A DNA stretch of 64,000 nt from Spirochaetia bacterium (lineage in GTDB: Bacteria; Spirochaetota; Spirochaetia; Treponematales; Treponemataceae). Made by a program: the position numbers and the translations under genes. The notes beneath the pieces are model-generated. The model made no database searches, had not been told where the DNA came from, and worked only from the letters and a program-made list of their open reading frames with translations. Below, piece by piece: positions 46,259 to 55,631 of this stretch; positions within the stretch are counted from its first letter, which is position 1; each line of letters opens with the position of its first letter. The stretch is from contig CAAGBC010000006.1 in the NCBI GenBank assembly GCA_900767955.1, forward strand, positions 59,150-123,149, in the 5' to 3' direction.

Positions 46259-48195
46259 ATGAGTGATGAAATAGAATTATCTTGTAATGAAAAACGAAGA
46301 AAAAAATCTCTTGAAAAAGCAAAAAAAAGAATTGAAGAAAATGAAGGAACAATTCTTTGGGTAAAACATGAAAATAAAAAACTTACATTCAAATTCGTTG
46401 TAAAAATAATCATGAATGGATAACAACAGCCTATAAATTAAACGAAACAGATTGGGATTGGTGTAAAATATGTTATCATATTGAAAGAGGAAAAAAGGAG
46501 AGGTTAGAAACTTATAAAAAAACTGAAGAATATTTGTCTACTTTAGATTCATGTCTTGTAGAAAAAAGCTATGATTATAAAAAACAAAAATTTCATATTT
46601 ATTGTAATAAGCATAATGGTTTTTGGAATGAAGTTGGATATGAAGCAACACGAATATTTCGAGAAAAACTGATTTGTCCAGTTTGTAAAAGAATATTATT
46701 AGATGAAGAAAAACAAAAGTCGTTGGAGATTTTTCGTAAGGAAAAGGAACTTGAGCGTCAAAAGAAGAAAGAATTTTTGCAACAACAAAGAGAAGAGAAG
46801 GTAAAAGAAATAAAATTACTCAAAGAAGCAGAAAAATGCAAAAAAGAACAGATTCCTCCTTGTCCAGAAGGAATGGATTCGTTTGTACATTTTTCAAAAT
46901 ATGAAGAGGTAAAAGTAAAAAAAAATGGATCCCAATCAATAACTTTATTACGTGCAAAGAAAAAATTGGAAGATTTAGGCTGCTTAGATCTTGTTGCTAT
47001 TTCATTGTGAGAAATTTCTTATATGTGTGAATGTGGTGAAAAATATAAAAAATCAAAACAGAAAATAATGCATAAAAATTTTTCTAAGTGTAATTTATGT
47101 GCGAAAAAAAAAGCCTCAGAGAAATCTCATAAATCAAAAATGGATAAATACTATAAAGAAATGTGTAATGCTGCAAAAGAGCAAGGTATAAATGTTATTA
47201 GTAAAGAATTAATAAATGCTAAAACGGGAATAAAATGTAAAAAAGAGAATGGCAAAGAATTTTGTATGACTTATAGACAATTTAAACGGCGTTATGGAAT
47301 TATTGATCCCGATTTTAATAAAGGGGGGACATCAATTCCAGAGATAATATGTAGAGAAATAATTGAACAATTGACAGGATGTGGCTTTTCAAAAGGTTTT
47401 CCAGAAGGATGGTTTTATTACACAAAAAAAGGTCAACAAAGGACTTTTTCTGTAGATATGTATAATAAAGACGATTTTAATGTACCTATTGCATTTGAAT
47501 ATTGGGGCGAAGAAATACATATCCGCCAAAAAGAATCAAGTACGAAATATTCCAAAGAAAAATTTAAAAGAACGCAAGAAAATGATAAAAAGAAATCTGA
47601 ATATGCAAAAGAAACAGGTACAAAATTAATAATATTAAAAGGATATGATACAGGTGTTGGTCTTAATAAAATAGTTGAAGACATAAAAAAGATACTTAAA
47701 GAGAATAATATTCCATTTGATGTCGATAAAACTGTTAATATTTCTACAGATGTTTTTGAGTTTCTTATAAAAAAGGTTAAAAATTATTGTGAAAACCAAA
47801 ATGGAACTTTGTTATCAACTGAAATTTTAAATATGAATTCAAAAATAGAAGTAAAGTGTAATATACATGATTGTGTATTTCAAACAACTCCATCAAAATT
47901 ACTTAATTCACATCATTGGAATTGTGAACACTGTATAAAATTAAAACAAAGAAAAAGATTAGGGATAACACCAGAAAAAATAGCTAAAAGGTTGGAAAAG
48001 ATACCTTATCCTCAAAAAATTTCTTTTATAGATTTCGTGAATGAGCCTTCTTGCCATAAAGATGCATATTGGTATTGTTCTGAACATGGAAAGTTTACGA
48101 AGAGAGTTGATAGTGTTATATATATAAATTATAACAAATATCATGGATGTCCTGTGTGTGAATCTAAGTATGGCGTTGTATATTGTGATAGTTAA
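46259..48195 (+). pseudogene. Broken zinc-ribbon/Vsr-like nuclease gene
   Basis: Three pieces form one former gene of roughly 640 codons. Piece 1 (46259-46435) holds the N-terminus. Piece 2 (open from 46378 to TGA 47008-47010) is shifted one frame at an A-run near 46371-46382. Piece 3 (47023-48195) is in the same frame as piece 2 beyond the TGA. Across the pieces run treble-clef/zinc-ribbon units (for example CKNNHEW...CKIC, CNKHNGFW...CPVC, CECGEKY...CNLC, CSEHGKF...CPVC). Piece 3 has a nuclease core: DMYNKDDFNVPIAFEYWGEEIH (Asp145, Glu159, Glu164, His166) and QENDKKK...GTKLIIL, as in Vsr/PD-(D/E)xK-like enzymes. Piece 3 alone (390 aa) might still be made. Confidence 0.7.
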
Positions 48196-48230
48196 TAAAA
48201 TGATAAATATAAAACAACTGTCCCAAAATA

Positions 48231-48259
48231 TTGATTTTTGTCCCGTGTGATGATATATT
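48231..48259 (+). promoter_or_regulatory. Promoter of the ATPase-subtilase pair
   Basis: TTGATT (48231-48236), 17-nt spacer, TATATT (48254-48259). Two direct TGTCCC repeats (48219-48224 and 48239-48244), exactly 20 nt apart, flank the -35 box and could be an operator; this is inference. Confidence 0.55.
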
Positions 48260-48279
48260 GTATTTATAGTGGGGAACTT

Positions 48280-49329
48280 ATGAAAAAGAAGAATGTTATA
48301 AATCTTATACGGTATTATGCGGAGGGAAATGACACAGCTTTTAGAAATGAAGCATATGAAATTGCTCATGATTTTGATTCTTCAGGTGATTATCAGTTAG
48401 CGGAATATATCATGGCTCAACTTTCAAGTGCTAATACTTTTGTTCCTCAAATGAAAGATGATGATTTGTCCTTCTTTAGAAAAATGAATATAGATCAAGA
48501 TCCTCTTCCTTTACCAGAAGAAATAAAAGATGATATTTTGGGAATAATTAATGCAATTGGACATAATGTTGGAATAAATAAATTCTTATTTTATGGTGCT
48601 CCTGGTACTGGGAAAACAGAATCCGTAAAGCAGATTGCCCGTATTCTTAATAGAGATTTATTTATTGTTGAATTTGAATCTGTAATTGATAGTAAACTCG
48701 GTCAAACTGCTAAAAATATTGCAGAAATGTTTAAGCAGATGAATGAAATTACACATCCTGATAAAGCTATAATACTTTTTGATGAGATTGATTCTATAGC
48801 TATGGATAGAACTAATTCAAATGATTTAAGAGAAATGGGAAGAGCAACATCTGCTATATTAAAAGGTTTTGATAATTTAAATAATCAACTTGTTTTAATT
48901 GCAACAACAAATTTATATGATTCATTTGACAAAGCTCTTGTGCGTCGGTTTGATAAATGTATCGATTTTAACAGATATTCAAGAGAAAACCTTCTTGAAA
49001 TTGCTGAAATATTATTAGATTTCTACATAAAGCAATTTAAGTTTGTAACAAAAAATATAAGAATTTTTAAAAAGATAATTCAGATTATGAAAAAAATCCC
49101 TTATCCTGGAGATTTGAAAAATCTAATAAAAACATCCATTGCTTTTAGTAAACCAGGGGATGAATATGATTATTTAAGACGATTATATAAGGAAGTAACA
49201 CATTGTAAGGGTATAGAAATAAATGTCCTTCAAAGTCAAGGCTTTACTTTAAGAGAAATAGAAATTCTATCAGGTATTTCAAAAAGTCAAGTAGCAAGAG
49301 AATTACAAGGAAGTGTAAAAGATGAATGA
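48280..49329 (+). CDS. ietA: IetA-like AAA+ ATPase of an antiphage pair
   Basis: A single AAA+ module of about 349 residues: Walker A GAPGTGKT at 106-113, Walker B IILFDEID (Asp168, Glu169), sensor-1 ATTN and the Arg-finger region ALVRRFDK. A short C-terminal HTH-like segment (FTLREIEILSGISKSQVAREL) follows. The frame is open from 48238, but GGGGA before ATG 48280 sets the start. It overlaps the subtilase gene by 8 nt. An AAA+ ATPase paired with an S8 protease is the architecture of the antiphage system reported as IetAS; I assign it by architecture and island context, not by alignment. Confidence 0.8.
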   Translation: MKKKNVINLIRYYAEGNDTAFRNEAYEIAHDFDSSGDYQLAEYIMAQLSSANTFVPQMKDDDLSFFRKMNIDQDPLPLPEEIKDDILGIINAIGHNVGINKFLFYGAPGTGKTESVKQIARILNRDLFIVEFESVIDSKLGQTAKNIAEMFKQMNEITHPDKAIILFDEIDSIAMDRTNSNDLREMGRATSAILKGFDNLNNQLVLIATTNLYDSFDKALVRRFDKCIDFNRYSRENLLEIAEILLDFYIKQFKFVTKNIRIFKKIIQIMKKIPYPGDLKNLIKTSIAFSKPGDEYDYLRRLYKEVTHCKGIEINVLQSQGFTLREIEILSGISKSQVARELQGSVKDE

Positions 49330-51538
49330 TTTGCTTCAAGTAAAAGCTAATTTTGAACAAAAGAAAAATTCAAATGGATTTCCTGTAAGAAGAATACCTT
49401 CTGATAAAGTTGTATATGTTTCGGATTTACAGAATCTTAATAAACAACTAAAAAAATTATTTATTTATTGGCAAAATAATAAGTTGATTAATAAAGTTCT
49501 TATTACAGCATATTATACAGAAGTAGTTGCAAAGAGTAATCGTATACAAGGTTTACTTTCCGAGAAGGGATTCAATACAAATGATTTAATTGTAGGTGCA
49601 AAATTTAGTAAAGATAAAGAACCTAAACATATTATTACATATTGTTTGTCAAAAGAAGCCCTTAAAAAAAATATAGAACAAACTGACGAAGTAATAACTA
49701 TTTTGCAAGATAAATTTGCTGGAACTTTTTCAAATGAACAAATACACTCTTTAATGCAAAATGAGATTGATTTTTCAAAAGAAGCCATTGCTAAAACAAC
49801 TTTTATTCATTGTGTTGCGGATGCTGCATACTTAGAAAAATTTGATATAGAATTAGTAAAGGAAGAATTACGAGATAATCAAATTGTAACTTTATATGAA
49901 ACAGGAACATCTAATGAAGAAATATTAAGAAAATTGAATATTAATTTATTACAAATTAGTAGACTTGATTCAAATACTTTCTTACTTACTCCTGATCAGT
50001 ACAATATAATAAAAGATAATGCTCCTTATTTGATTGCAATGTCTGTAACTGATATGAATGAATTGCGGTATGAAGATATTCGTGAGTCTGAAATAGACGA
50101 TGATATTCCAATCCCTTTACCGAAAAATGAACCTATTATTGGTGTGATTGATACAGCTTTTGAAACAGAAGTATATTTTTCGAAATGGGTTGATTATAGG
50201 GACATGATAGATCCAAATTTTACTGTTAGATCAGAGGATAAAGATCATGGAACAATGGTGTCTTCTATCATTGTTGATGGACCAACTCATAATAGAAAAT
50301 TAGATGATGGTTGTGGGCGATTTAGAGTAAGACATTTTGGTGTTGTTACAGGAAAACGTTTCAGTGCATTTTCACTACTGAGAAAAATAAAGGAAATTGT
50401 TACCTCTAATCTAGATATTAAAGTTTGGAATTTGTGTCTTGGTTCTGAGTCTGAAATTGAGGATAATTTTATTTCCCCGTTAGCCGCTTTATTAGATGAT
50501 TTACAATATGAGCATGATGTTATTTTTGTAGTTGCAGGGACTAATAAGACTAATAAGAATCAACAAAAGATAGGGTCTCCTGCTGATTCAATAAATTCAG
50601 TTGTAGTAAATTCTGTTTCTTTTAATAAAGTTCCTGCTTCATATACAAGAAAAGGACCTGTTCTTTCATTTTTTACAAAACCAGATGTAAGTTATTATGG
50701 GGGCGATACTGAAGAAAAAATAGGTGTTTATTATGGAGGGGGGAAAGTAGTTCGTGTTGGTACTTCTTTTGCAGCTCCTTGGATTGCAAGAAAATTAGCT
50801 TACATGATGCAAGTTATGGGGTTAAGTAGAGAAGTTTCTAAAGCTTTATTGATAGATAGTGCTGCAGGATGGAATAAATCTAAAAATTCAAATTATGAAA
50901 TAGGTTTTGGGATTGTTCCAATAAAAATCATTGATATATTACAAACAAAAGATGATGAAATTCGTTTTTTTATGACAGGAGTTTCTGAGCAATGGGATAC
51001 ATATAATTATAATATTCCTGTTCCGTCTGTAAATGATACTTATCCTTTTATTGCAAAAGCAACTTTATGTTATTTTCCAAAATGTTTTCGTAATCAAGGA
51101 GTTGATTATACGACTACTGAGTTAGACTTAGGTTTTGGAAGAATAACAGATAAGAATAATATGAATAAAGTAAATGAAAATATAAAAAGTGAAAAAGATA
51201 ATTTATTTACAAAAGAGAGCAAAGCAAGAAATTTATTTAGAAAATGGGATAACATTAAACATGTGGGCGAGTTTGAAGAGACAAAACATAGGTTGAAAAA
51301 GGTATATAAAAACAGATCTTGGGGAGTAAGTTTAAAAACTACAGAGCGACTTCCTGAAAAATATGGGAAAAATCTAAAATTTGGTGTGGTTATTACATTA
51401 AAAGAAATAAATGGAAAGAATCGAATTGAAGATTTTATTCAACAATGTAAGTTTAAAGGTATGCTTGTTAACAGAATTACGATTGAAAATCAAATTTCAG
51501 TATATAATAAGGCTCAAGAAGAAATTGAGTTTGAATAA
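49322..51538 (+). CDS. ietS: IetS-like subtilase (S8 peptidase) of an antiphage pair
   Basis: 738 residues without signal peptide, so a cytoplasmic subtilase. The catalytic triad is intact: Asp277 (GVIDTAF), His309 (DKDHGTMVSS) and Ser482 (GTSFAAPW), with oxyanion Asn408 (VVAGTN). A 260-residue N-terminal region and a C-terminal beta-rich domain surround it. The partner ATPase is encoded just upstream and translationally coupled. In the IetAS model the pair senses infection and the protease cleaves an unknown target, causing abortive infection; that mechanism is not visible from sequence. Confidence 0.82.
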   Translation: MNDLLQVKANFEQKKNSNGFPVRRIPSDKVVYVSDLQNLNKQLKKLFIYWQNNKLINKVLITAYYTEVVAKSNRIQGLLSEKGFNTNDLIVGAKFSKDKEPKHIITYCLSKEALKKNIEQTDEVITILQDKFAGTFSNEQIHSLMQNEIDFSKEAIAKTTFIHCVADAAYLEKFDIELVKEELRDNQIVTLYETGTSNEEILRKLNINLLQISRLDSNTFLLTPDQYNIIKDNAPYLIAMSVTDMNELRYEDIRESEIDDDIPIPLPKNEPIIGVIDTAFETEVYFSKWVDYRDMIDPNFTVRSEDKDHGTMVSSIIVDGPTHNRKLDDGCGRFRVRHFGVVTGKRFSAFSLLRKIKEIVTSNLDIKVWNLCLGSESEIEDNFISPLAALLDDLQYEHDVIFVVAGTNKTNKNQQKIGSPADSINSVVVNSVSFNKVPASYTRKGPVLSFFTKPDVSYYGGDTEEKIGVYYGGGKVVRVGTSFAAPWIARKLAYMMQVMGLSREVSKALLIDSAAGWNKSKNSNYEIGFGIVPIKIIDILQTKDDEIRFFMTGVSEQWDTYNYNIPVPSVNDTYPFIAKATLCYFPKCFRNQGVDYTTTELDLGFGRITDKNNMNKVNENIKSEKDNLFTKESKARNLFRKWDNIKHVGEFEETKHRLKKVYKNRSWGVSLKTTERLPEKYGKNLKFGVVITLKEINGKNRIEDFIQQCKFKGMLVNRITIENQISVYNKAQEEIEFE

Positions 51539-51555
51539 AAATTGGAGACTAAACT

Positions 51556-53160
51556 ATGGCAAAGAAAAAAACAGAAGAGACATTAAACATAGACAATATT
51601 TTATTTAAATGTAGAGACATATTAAGAAAAGCTAGAAATTCAGGGTCTTTTTTTGAAAAAAGAGATATGATGCTTACTTTAGTATTTTTACGATTTATTG
51701 GTGAAAAATACGAAGACGGAATCAAAAAACTTAGAGAAAGACTTATTTCAGAAGGCTTAAATCCTGATGATGAAGATATAATCAAAGCATTTTTTGAAGA
51801 TGCAATATTTACAGACGGAACTTACGATTTGCCAGTAGAATCACGTTGGTCAACAATTATAAATACACCAGCACCAAAACTCAATGTTGCACTTGATACA
51901 GCTCTGCATGTTTTGGCTTCTGATAATGAAAAATTAAAAGGCTGCTTTGTAGAGGGAACATTTACAACAAGAAACCTAGCTCCAAATGATATAAAACAAC
52001 TAATAGACGAAGTAAACAAAATTACTCATAAAGCATTTGGAGAACACAAAGATTTAATAGGCTATGTATATGAATATTTCTTAAAAGAATTTGCTGTAAA
52101 TGCAACAAAAGAAGAAGGTGAATTCTACACACCTCATGACGCAGTTCAACTTATTGCAAATATGATAGAACCTTTTGACGGAACTCTCTATGACCCATGC
52201 TGTGGTTCTGGAGGAATGTTCATACAAAGTGCTGATATTATAAAAGCCCATAGTGGAGATATAAGCCGAATAAATATTTACGGACAAGAAAAAGAACCTG
52301 CAACCTATCGTCTTGCAAAAATGAATCTTGCATTGCGTGGGATTAGTCATCATCTTGGAGCAGAAGCAGATTCTACTTTTATAAATGATTTGCACAAAGG
52401 TTTATATTTTGATTATATCATGGCAAATCCTCCCTTTAATTTGAAAGGTTGGTATGATGAAAACTTACAAAACGATGGTCGCTGGGCAGATTATACAACT
52501 CCTCCAGAAAGTAATGCCAATTATGCTTGGATTTTGCATATTCTTTCTCACTTAAAACCAAATAAAGGAGTTGCAGGATTTTTACTTGCAAACGGTGCAT
52601 TAAATGATAGTGATACCTTAGAAATTCGCAAAAAACTAATTCAAAACGACAAAGTAGAAGCAATCATTATTCTTCCTAGAGAACTTTTTATTACAACCGA
52701 TATTTCTGTAACTTTATGGATATTAAATCAGAACAAAAAAGGTGGACAATATCACGGGCGTACTTTGCGTAAACGGGAAAATGAAATTCTCTTTATGGAT
52801 TTAAGACAATGGACAGAAAATCCTGTAAAAAATGAGCAGAAGAAAAAAGTAAAATTGATTGAAAAACAAATTAATCGTGCTTCAGAGATTTATCATACTT
52901 GGCAAAATGAAGGAACGGACGGAAAGAATTATGAAGTTCCGGAATTATACAGAAGTGTGGGAATTTCTGAAATTGAACAAAAAAATTGGTCGCTAACACC
53001 AAGTAAATATATTGAGTTTATAGATCATGATTTAGAAATAGACTATGAAAAAGAAATGAGCCGTATTCAAAACGAAATGAAAGAACTTCTTGCACAAGAA
53101 AAACAATCTCAAAAAAGGTTGGCAGATGCCTTTAAGGGAATTGGCTATGGCATTGAGTAA
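51556..53160 (+). CDS. hsdM: Type I restriction-modification methyltransferase HsdM
   Basis: The M subunit, an adenine-N6 methyltransferase acting with HsdS. The HsdM N-terminal helical domain (about 10-140) precedes the N6_Mtase domain with SAM motif DPCCGSGGMF (213-222) and catalytic NPPF (291-294). Length 534 is normal. The C-terminal helix (RIQNEMKELLAQEKQSQKRL) is the HsdS-binding region. The stop GAGTAA overlaps an ATG at 53147 that begins a tiny leftover frame. It starts 17 nt after the subtilase stop with TTGGAGA as Shine-Dalgarno. Confidence 0.95.
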   Translation: MAKKKTEETLNIDNILFKCRDILRKARNSGSFFEKRDMMLTLVFLRFIGEKYEDGIKKLRERLISEGLNPDDEDIIKAFFEDAIFTDGTYDLPVESRWSTIINTPAPKLNVALDTALHVLASDNEKLKGCFVEGTFTTRNLAPNDIKQLIDEVNKITHKAFGEHKDLIGYVYEYFLKEFAVNATKEEGEFYTPHDAVQLIANMIEPFDGTLYDPCCGSGGMFIQSADIIKAHSGDISRINIYGQEKEPATYRLAKMNLALRGISHHLGAEADSTFINDLHKGLYFDYIMANPPFNLKGWYDENLQNDGRWADYTTPPESNANYAWILHILSHLKPNKGVAGFLLANGALNDSDTLEIRKKLIQNDKVEAIIILPRELFITTDISVTLWILNQNKKGGQYHGRTLRKRENEILFMDLRQWTENPVKNEQKKKVKLIEKQINRASEIYHTWQNEGTDGKNYEVPELYRSVGISEIEQKNWSLTPSKYIEFIDHDLEIDYEKEMSRIQNEMKELLAQEKQSQKRLADAFKGIGYGIE

Positions 53161-53203
53161 AAATATGGCAGAAATTAATGTGAAAGGCACAAAAGTGGTA
53201 TAA
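53147..53203 (+). pseudogene. 18-codon remnant at the hsdM-KilA-N junction
   Basis: ATG 53147 overlaps the hsdM stop and encodes MALSKNMAEINVKGTKVV. The first bases, TATGGCATTGAGTA (53146-53159), recur exactly at the hsdS start (54038-54051). Its inner part, ATG 53165 giving MAEINVK, resembles the first residues of the KilA-N protein (MTEINVK). So it joins scars of both neighbours and marks the insertion point of the KilA-N gene. Confidence 0.5.
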
Positions 53204-53204
53204 T
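53196..53204 (+). promoter_or_regulatory. Extended -10 promoter of the KilA-N gene
   Basis: TGG plus TATAAT (53199-53204) forms an extended -10 element, 18 nt before ATG 53222, with AGGAGAG as Shine-Dalgarno between. The decamer GTGGTATAAT is identical to that at 45878-45887. Confidence 0.5.
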
Positions 53205-53221
53205 CTAGGAGAGAAAAATAT

Positions 53222-54037
53222 ATGACAGAAATAAATGTAAAAGATTCAACAATAAAAACACTAAATGTAAATGGTATCGATTACATTTGTATTACTGATA
53301 TTGCTCGACAAAAAAATCCTATTGAACCGAAAGATGTAGTAAAAAATTGGCTTCGGTCAAAAAATACTCTTGAATATTTGGGGTTGTGGGAAATGTTAAA
53401 CAATCCTGATTTCAAAGGGGTCGAATTCGATCCCCTTTTGAGAGAAGCTGGGAGTAATTCTTTTACAATGAGTCCTTCAAGATGGATTGAATTGACAAAT
53501 GCAGTTGGCATTATTTGTAAAAATGGTTCAAAAGGTGGAACTTATGCTCAACGTGATATTGCATTCAAATTTGCAAGTTGGGTTTCTGTTGAGTTTGAAC
53601 TTTACCTTATAAAAGAATTTCAACGCTTAAAAGAAGAAGAACAAAAACAACTTGGTTGGTCTGCAAAAAGGGAACTTGCAAAAATCAATTACAGAATCCA
53701 TACTGACGCAATCAAACAAAATCTTATTCCAAAAGAACTGACACCACAACAAAAATCATTTGTCTATGCTGACGAGGCAGATATGCTGAATGTGGCGATG
53801 TTTGGAAAAACAGCAAAAGAATGGCGAGAAGGAAATCCTGACTTAAAAGGAAATATCAGAGATTACGCAACGATAAATCAATTGATTTGTCTTAGTAATA
53901 TGGAAAACTTGAATGCTGTTTTTATAAACGAAGGACTTGTTCAATCTGAACGCTTGGAAAAACTAAACAAAATAGCTATTCAACAAATGAAAGTGCTGGA
54001 AAATGTGGATGACAGAAGATTGTTAAAGGATGAATAG
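53222..54037 (+). CDS. KilA-N domain protein within the type I R-M locus
   Basis: 271 residues. The N-terminal half has the KilA-N/APSES-like DNA-binding fold: YICITDIARQKNP, VVKNWLRSKNTLEYLGLWE, then MSPSRWIELTNAVGIICKNGSKGGTYAQRDIAFKFASWVSVEFELYLIKEFQRL. The C-terminal half is helical and of unknown function (WREGNPDLKGNIRDYATINQLICLSNMENLNAVFI). KilA-N genes are common phage-type passengers and are often found inside type I loci, where a regulatory role is assumed rather than shown. Its stop codon (TAG 54035-54037) overlaps a short upstream hsdS start option. Confidence 0.85.
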   Translation: MTEINVKDSTIKTLNVNGIDYICITDIARQKNPIEPKDVVKNWLRSKNTLEYLGLWEMLNNPDFKGVEFDPLLREAGSNSFTMSPSRWIELTNAVGIICKNGSKGGTYAQRDIAFKFASWVSVEFELYLIKEFQRLKEEEQKQLGWSAKRELAKINYRIHTDAIKQNLIPKELTPQQKSFVYADEADMLNVAMFGKTAKEWREGNPDLKGNIRDYATINQLICLSNMENLNAVFINEGLVQSERLEKLNKIAIQQMKVLENVDDRRLLKDE

Positions 54038-54038
54038 T

Positions 54039-55157
54039 ATGGCATTGAGTAGATATAAACTTGGTGAATTGATAGAACTTACGACTGAAACAAATGAAAA
54101 AAAACTGTTTGGAGTAGATGATGTGCGAGGAATGACTATAACGAAACAAATTATTCCAACAAAGGCAGATGTATCTACGGCGGATTTGGGAAAGTTTTTA
54201 GTGATACATCCAAATGAATTTATTTTCAATCCTCGTACTCATGGTAAACATATTGGTTTTGGTTATAACAGTACAAACGAAAACTTCATCATCTCATGGA
54301 ACAATATAGGTTTCAGAATAAAGCCTGAAATGAAAAAAACAGTCTCATCAGAATATTTGTTTTTGCACTTTAATCGTGATGAATGGGATCGAGAAGCCTG
54401 TTTTCGTTCTTGGGGAAGCTCAACCGAGGTTTTTACATGGGATGCATTATGCGAGATGGATTTAGAACTTCCAGACCTTTCCACTCAGCAAAAATATGTT
54501 GATATTTACAAAGCCATGGTAGCAAATCAACAAAGCTATGAACGAGGCTTAGAGGATTTGAAACTCGTTTGCGATGCTTACATTGAAGATTTACGTAGAA
54601 AAATGCCATGCGAGAAAATCGGGAAGTATATTTACCAGCAGAATGAACGAAACAGTGATAAAGTAATTGAATTTGTTATGGGACTAAGTACAAAAAAAGA
54701 ATTTAGAGAAGCTCAAAGTCGGGTTAATCGGGATGAATTAGGTAATTATAAAATTGTAAAACCTGATGATATAGCGTTCGTACCGACGACTGATACTTGG
54801 AAAGTTCTTGCTTTTGCTGTTAACCGATTTGATAAAGCGTTAGTTGTGTCTCCAATATATGAAGTTTTTTCAGTTGAGCAAACAAAACTATTGTCACAAT
54901 ATCTTGCAATTTGGCTCTCTCGTCATGAGTTTGACCGATATGCAAGGTTTAATTCGTGGGGATCTGCAAGAGAAAACTTCTCTTTTTCTGATATGCAAGA
55001 AGTTGCAATCCCCATCCCAGAAATAAGTATTCAAAAATCAATTGTAGACATTTACAATGTGTATATCAAACGAAAGCAAATAAACGAACAACTAAAAACT
55101 CAAATAAAAGATATCTGCCCGATATTGATTCGTGGAAGTTTGAAGGAGGGGGAATGA
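54039..55157 (+). CDS. hsdS: Type I specificity subunit HsdS
   Basis: HsdS recognises the bipartite target site. Two related halves are seen, each with a target-recognition domain and a helical spacer: the repeats FRSWGSSTEVFTWDALCEMDLELPDLSTQQ (first half) and FNSWGSARENFSFSDMQEVAIPIPEISIQ (second half) match each other. Length is about 372 residues. ATG 54030 is also possible, but AAGGA is better placed for ATG 54039. The two spacers (MVANQQSYERGLEDLKLVCDAYIEDLRR and VYIKRKQINEQLKTQIKDI) set the gap in the recognition site. Confidence 0.92.
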   Translation: MALSRYKLGELIELTTETNEKKLFGVDDVRGMTITKQIIPTKADVSTADLGKFLVIHPNEFIFNPRTHGKHIGFGYNSTNENFIISWNNIGFRIKPEMKKTVSSEYLFLHFNRDEWDREACFRSWGSSTEVFTWDALCEMDLELPDLSTQQKYVDIYKAMVANQQSYERGLEDLKLVCDAYIEDLRRKMPCEKIGKYIYQQNERNSDKVIEFVMGLSTKKEFREAQSRVNRDELGNYKIVKPDDIAFVPTTDTWKVLAFAVNRFDKALVVSPIYEVFSVEQTKLLSQYLAIWLSRHEFDRYARFNSWGSARENFSFSDMQEVAIPIPEISIQKSIVDIYNVYIKRKQINEQLKTQIKDICPILIRGSLKEGE

Positions 55158-55169
55158 GAGGAGGTAAAA

Positions 55170-55631
55170 TTGGGCGAAGATTTTGAAATGAGGATTGAAA
55201 TTCCTGTTGACAACGAAGGCTATAGTCTTTTTGAGTGTGAGAATTGTGGTACCTTCTTCAAAGCTCATCCAAGTGATATACAAGATGATGCAGTTCTTCA
55301 TATATTTTGTCCAAGTTGTGGATTAATTAGTGAAAATTATTTAACTGATGATGTAGTAGAATTAGCGATGAATACTGCACAAAATTATATGAATGATATG
55401 ATTTATGATATGTTTAAGGGATTGGAAAAACAAAGTAAAAACAACATTTTGAAATTTAATGTAGTATCCAAACCCCAGCGTCAAGCGGAAGACCCAATTC
55501 GTTCAGGTATAGAGGCAATGGAGGTTGTTGAATTTCCATGTTGTAAACGTACTGCTAAAATCAAACCGTTATTAAAGATGACAGGTTGTTATTGTATATT
55601 TTGTGGAGTGAAAAATTATGAAGTTGAATAA
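55170..55631 (+). CDS. Zinc-ribbon protein, first gene of the embedded module
   Basis: 153 residues starting at TTG 55170 (GAGGAGG 5 nt upstream). I do not recognise the family. It has four Cys pairs: CENC (about residue 23) and CPSC (about 50) flank a first knuckle, and CCKR plus CIFC (near 127-145) form a second. The middle (VVELAMNTAQNYMNDMIYDMFKGL) is helical. The layout fits a metal-binding adaptor or nucleic-acid-binding protein. It overlaps the next gene by 14 nt, so the two are coupled. Confidence 0.7.
   Translation: MGEDFEMRIEIPVDNEGYSLFECENCGTFFKAHPSDIQDDAVLHIFCPSCGLISENYLTDDVVELAMNTAQNYMNDMIYDMFKGLEKQSKNNILKFNVVSKPQRQAEDPIRSGIEAMEVVEFPCCKRTAKIKPLLKMTGCYCIFCGVKNYEVE

Noticed and set aside
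47008..47010. In-frame TGA read as selenocysteine
   Set aside because: Some treponemes use selenocysteine, but no SECIS-like hairpin was evident right after the TGA, the position is not at a known redox Cys, and the same gene also has a frameshift, so decay is simpler.
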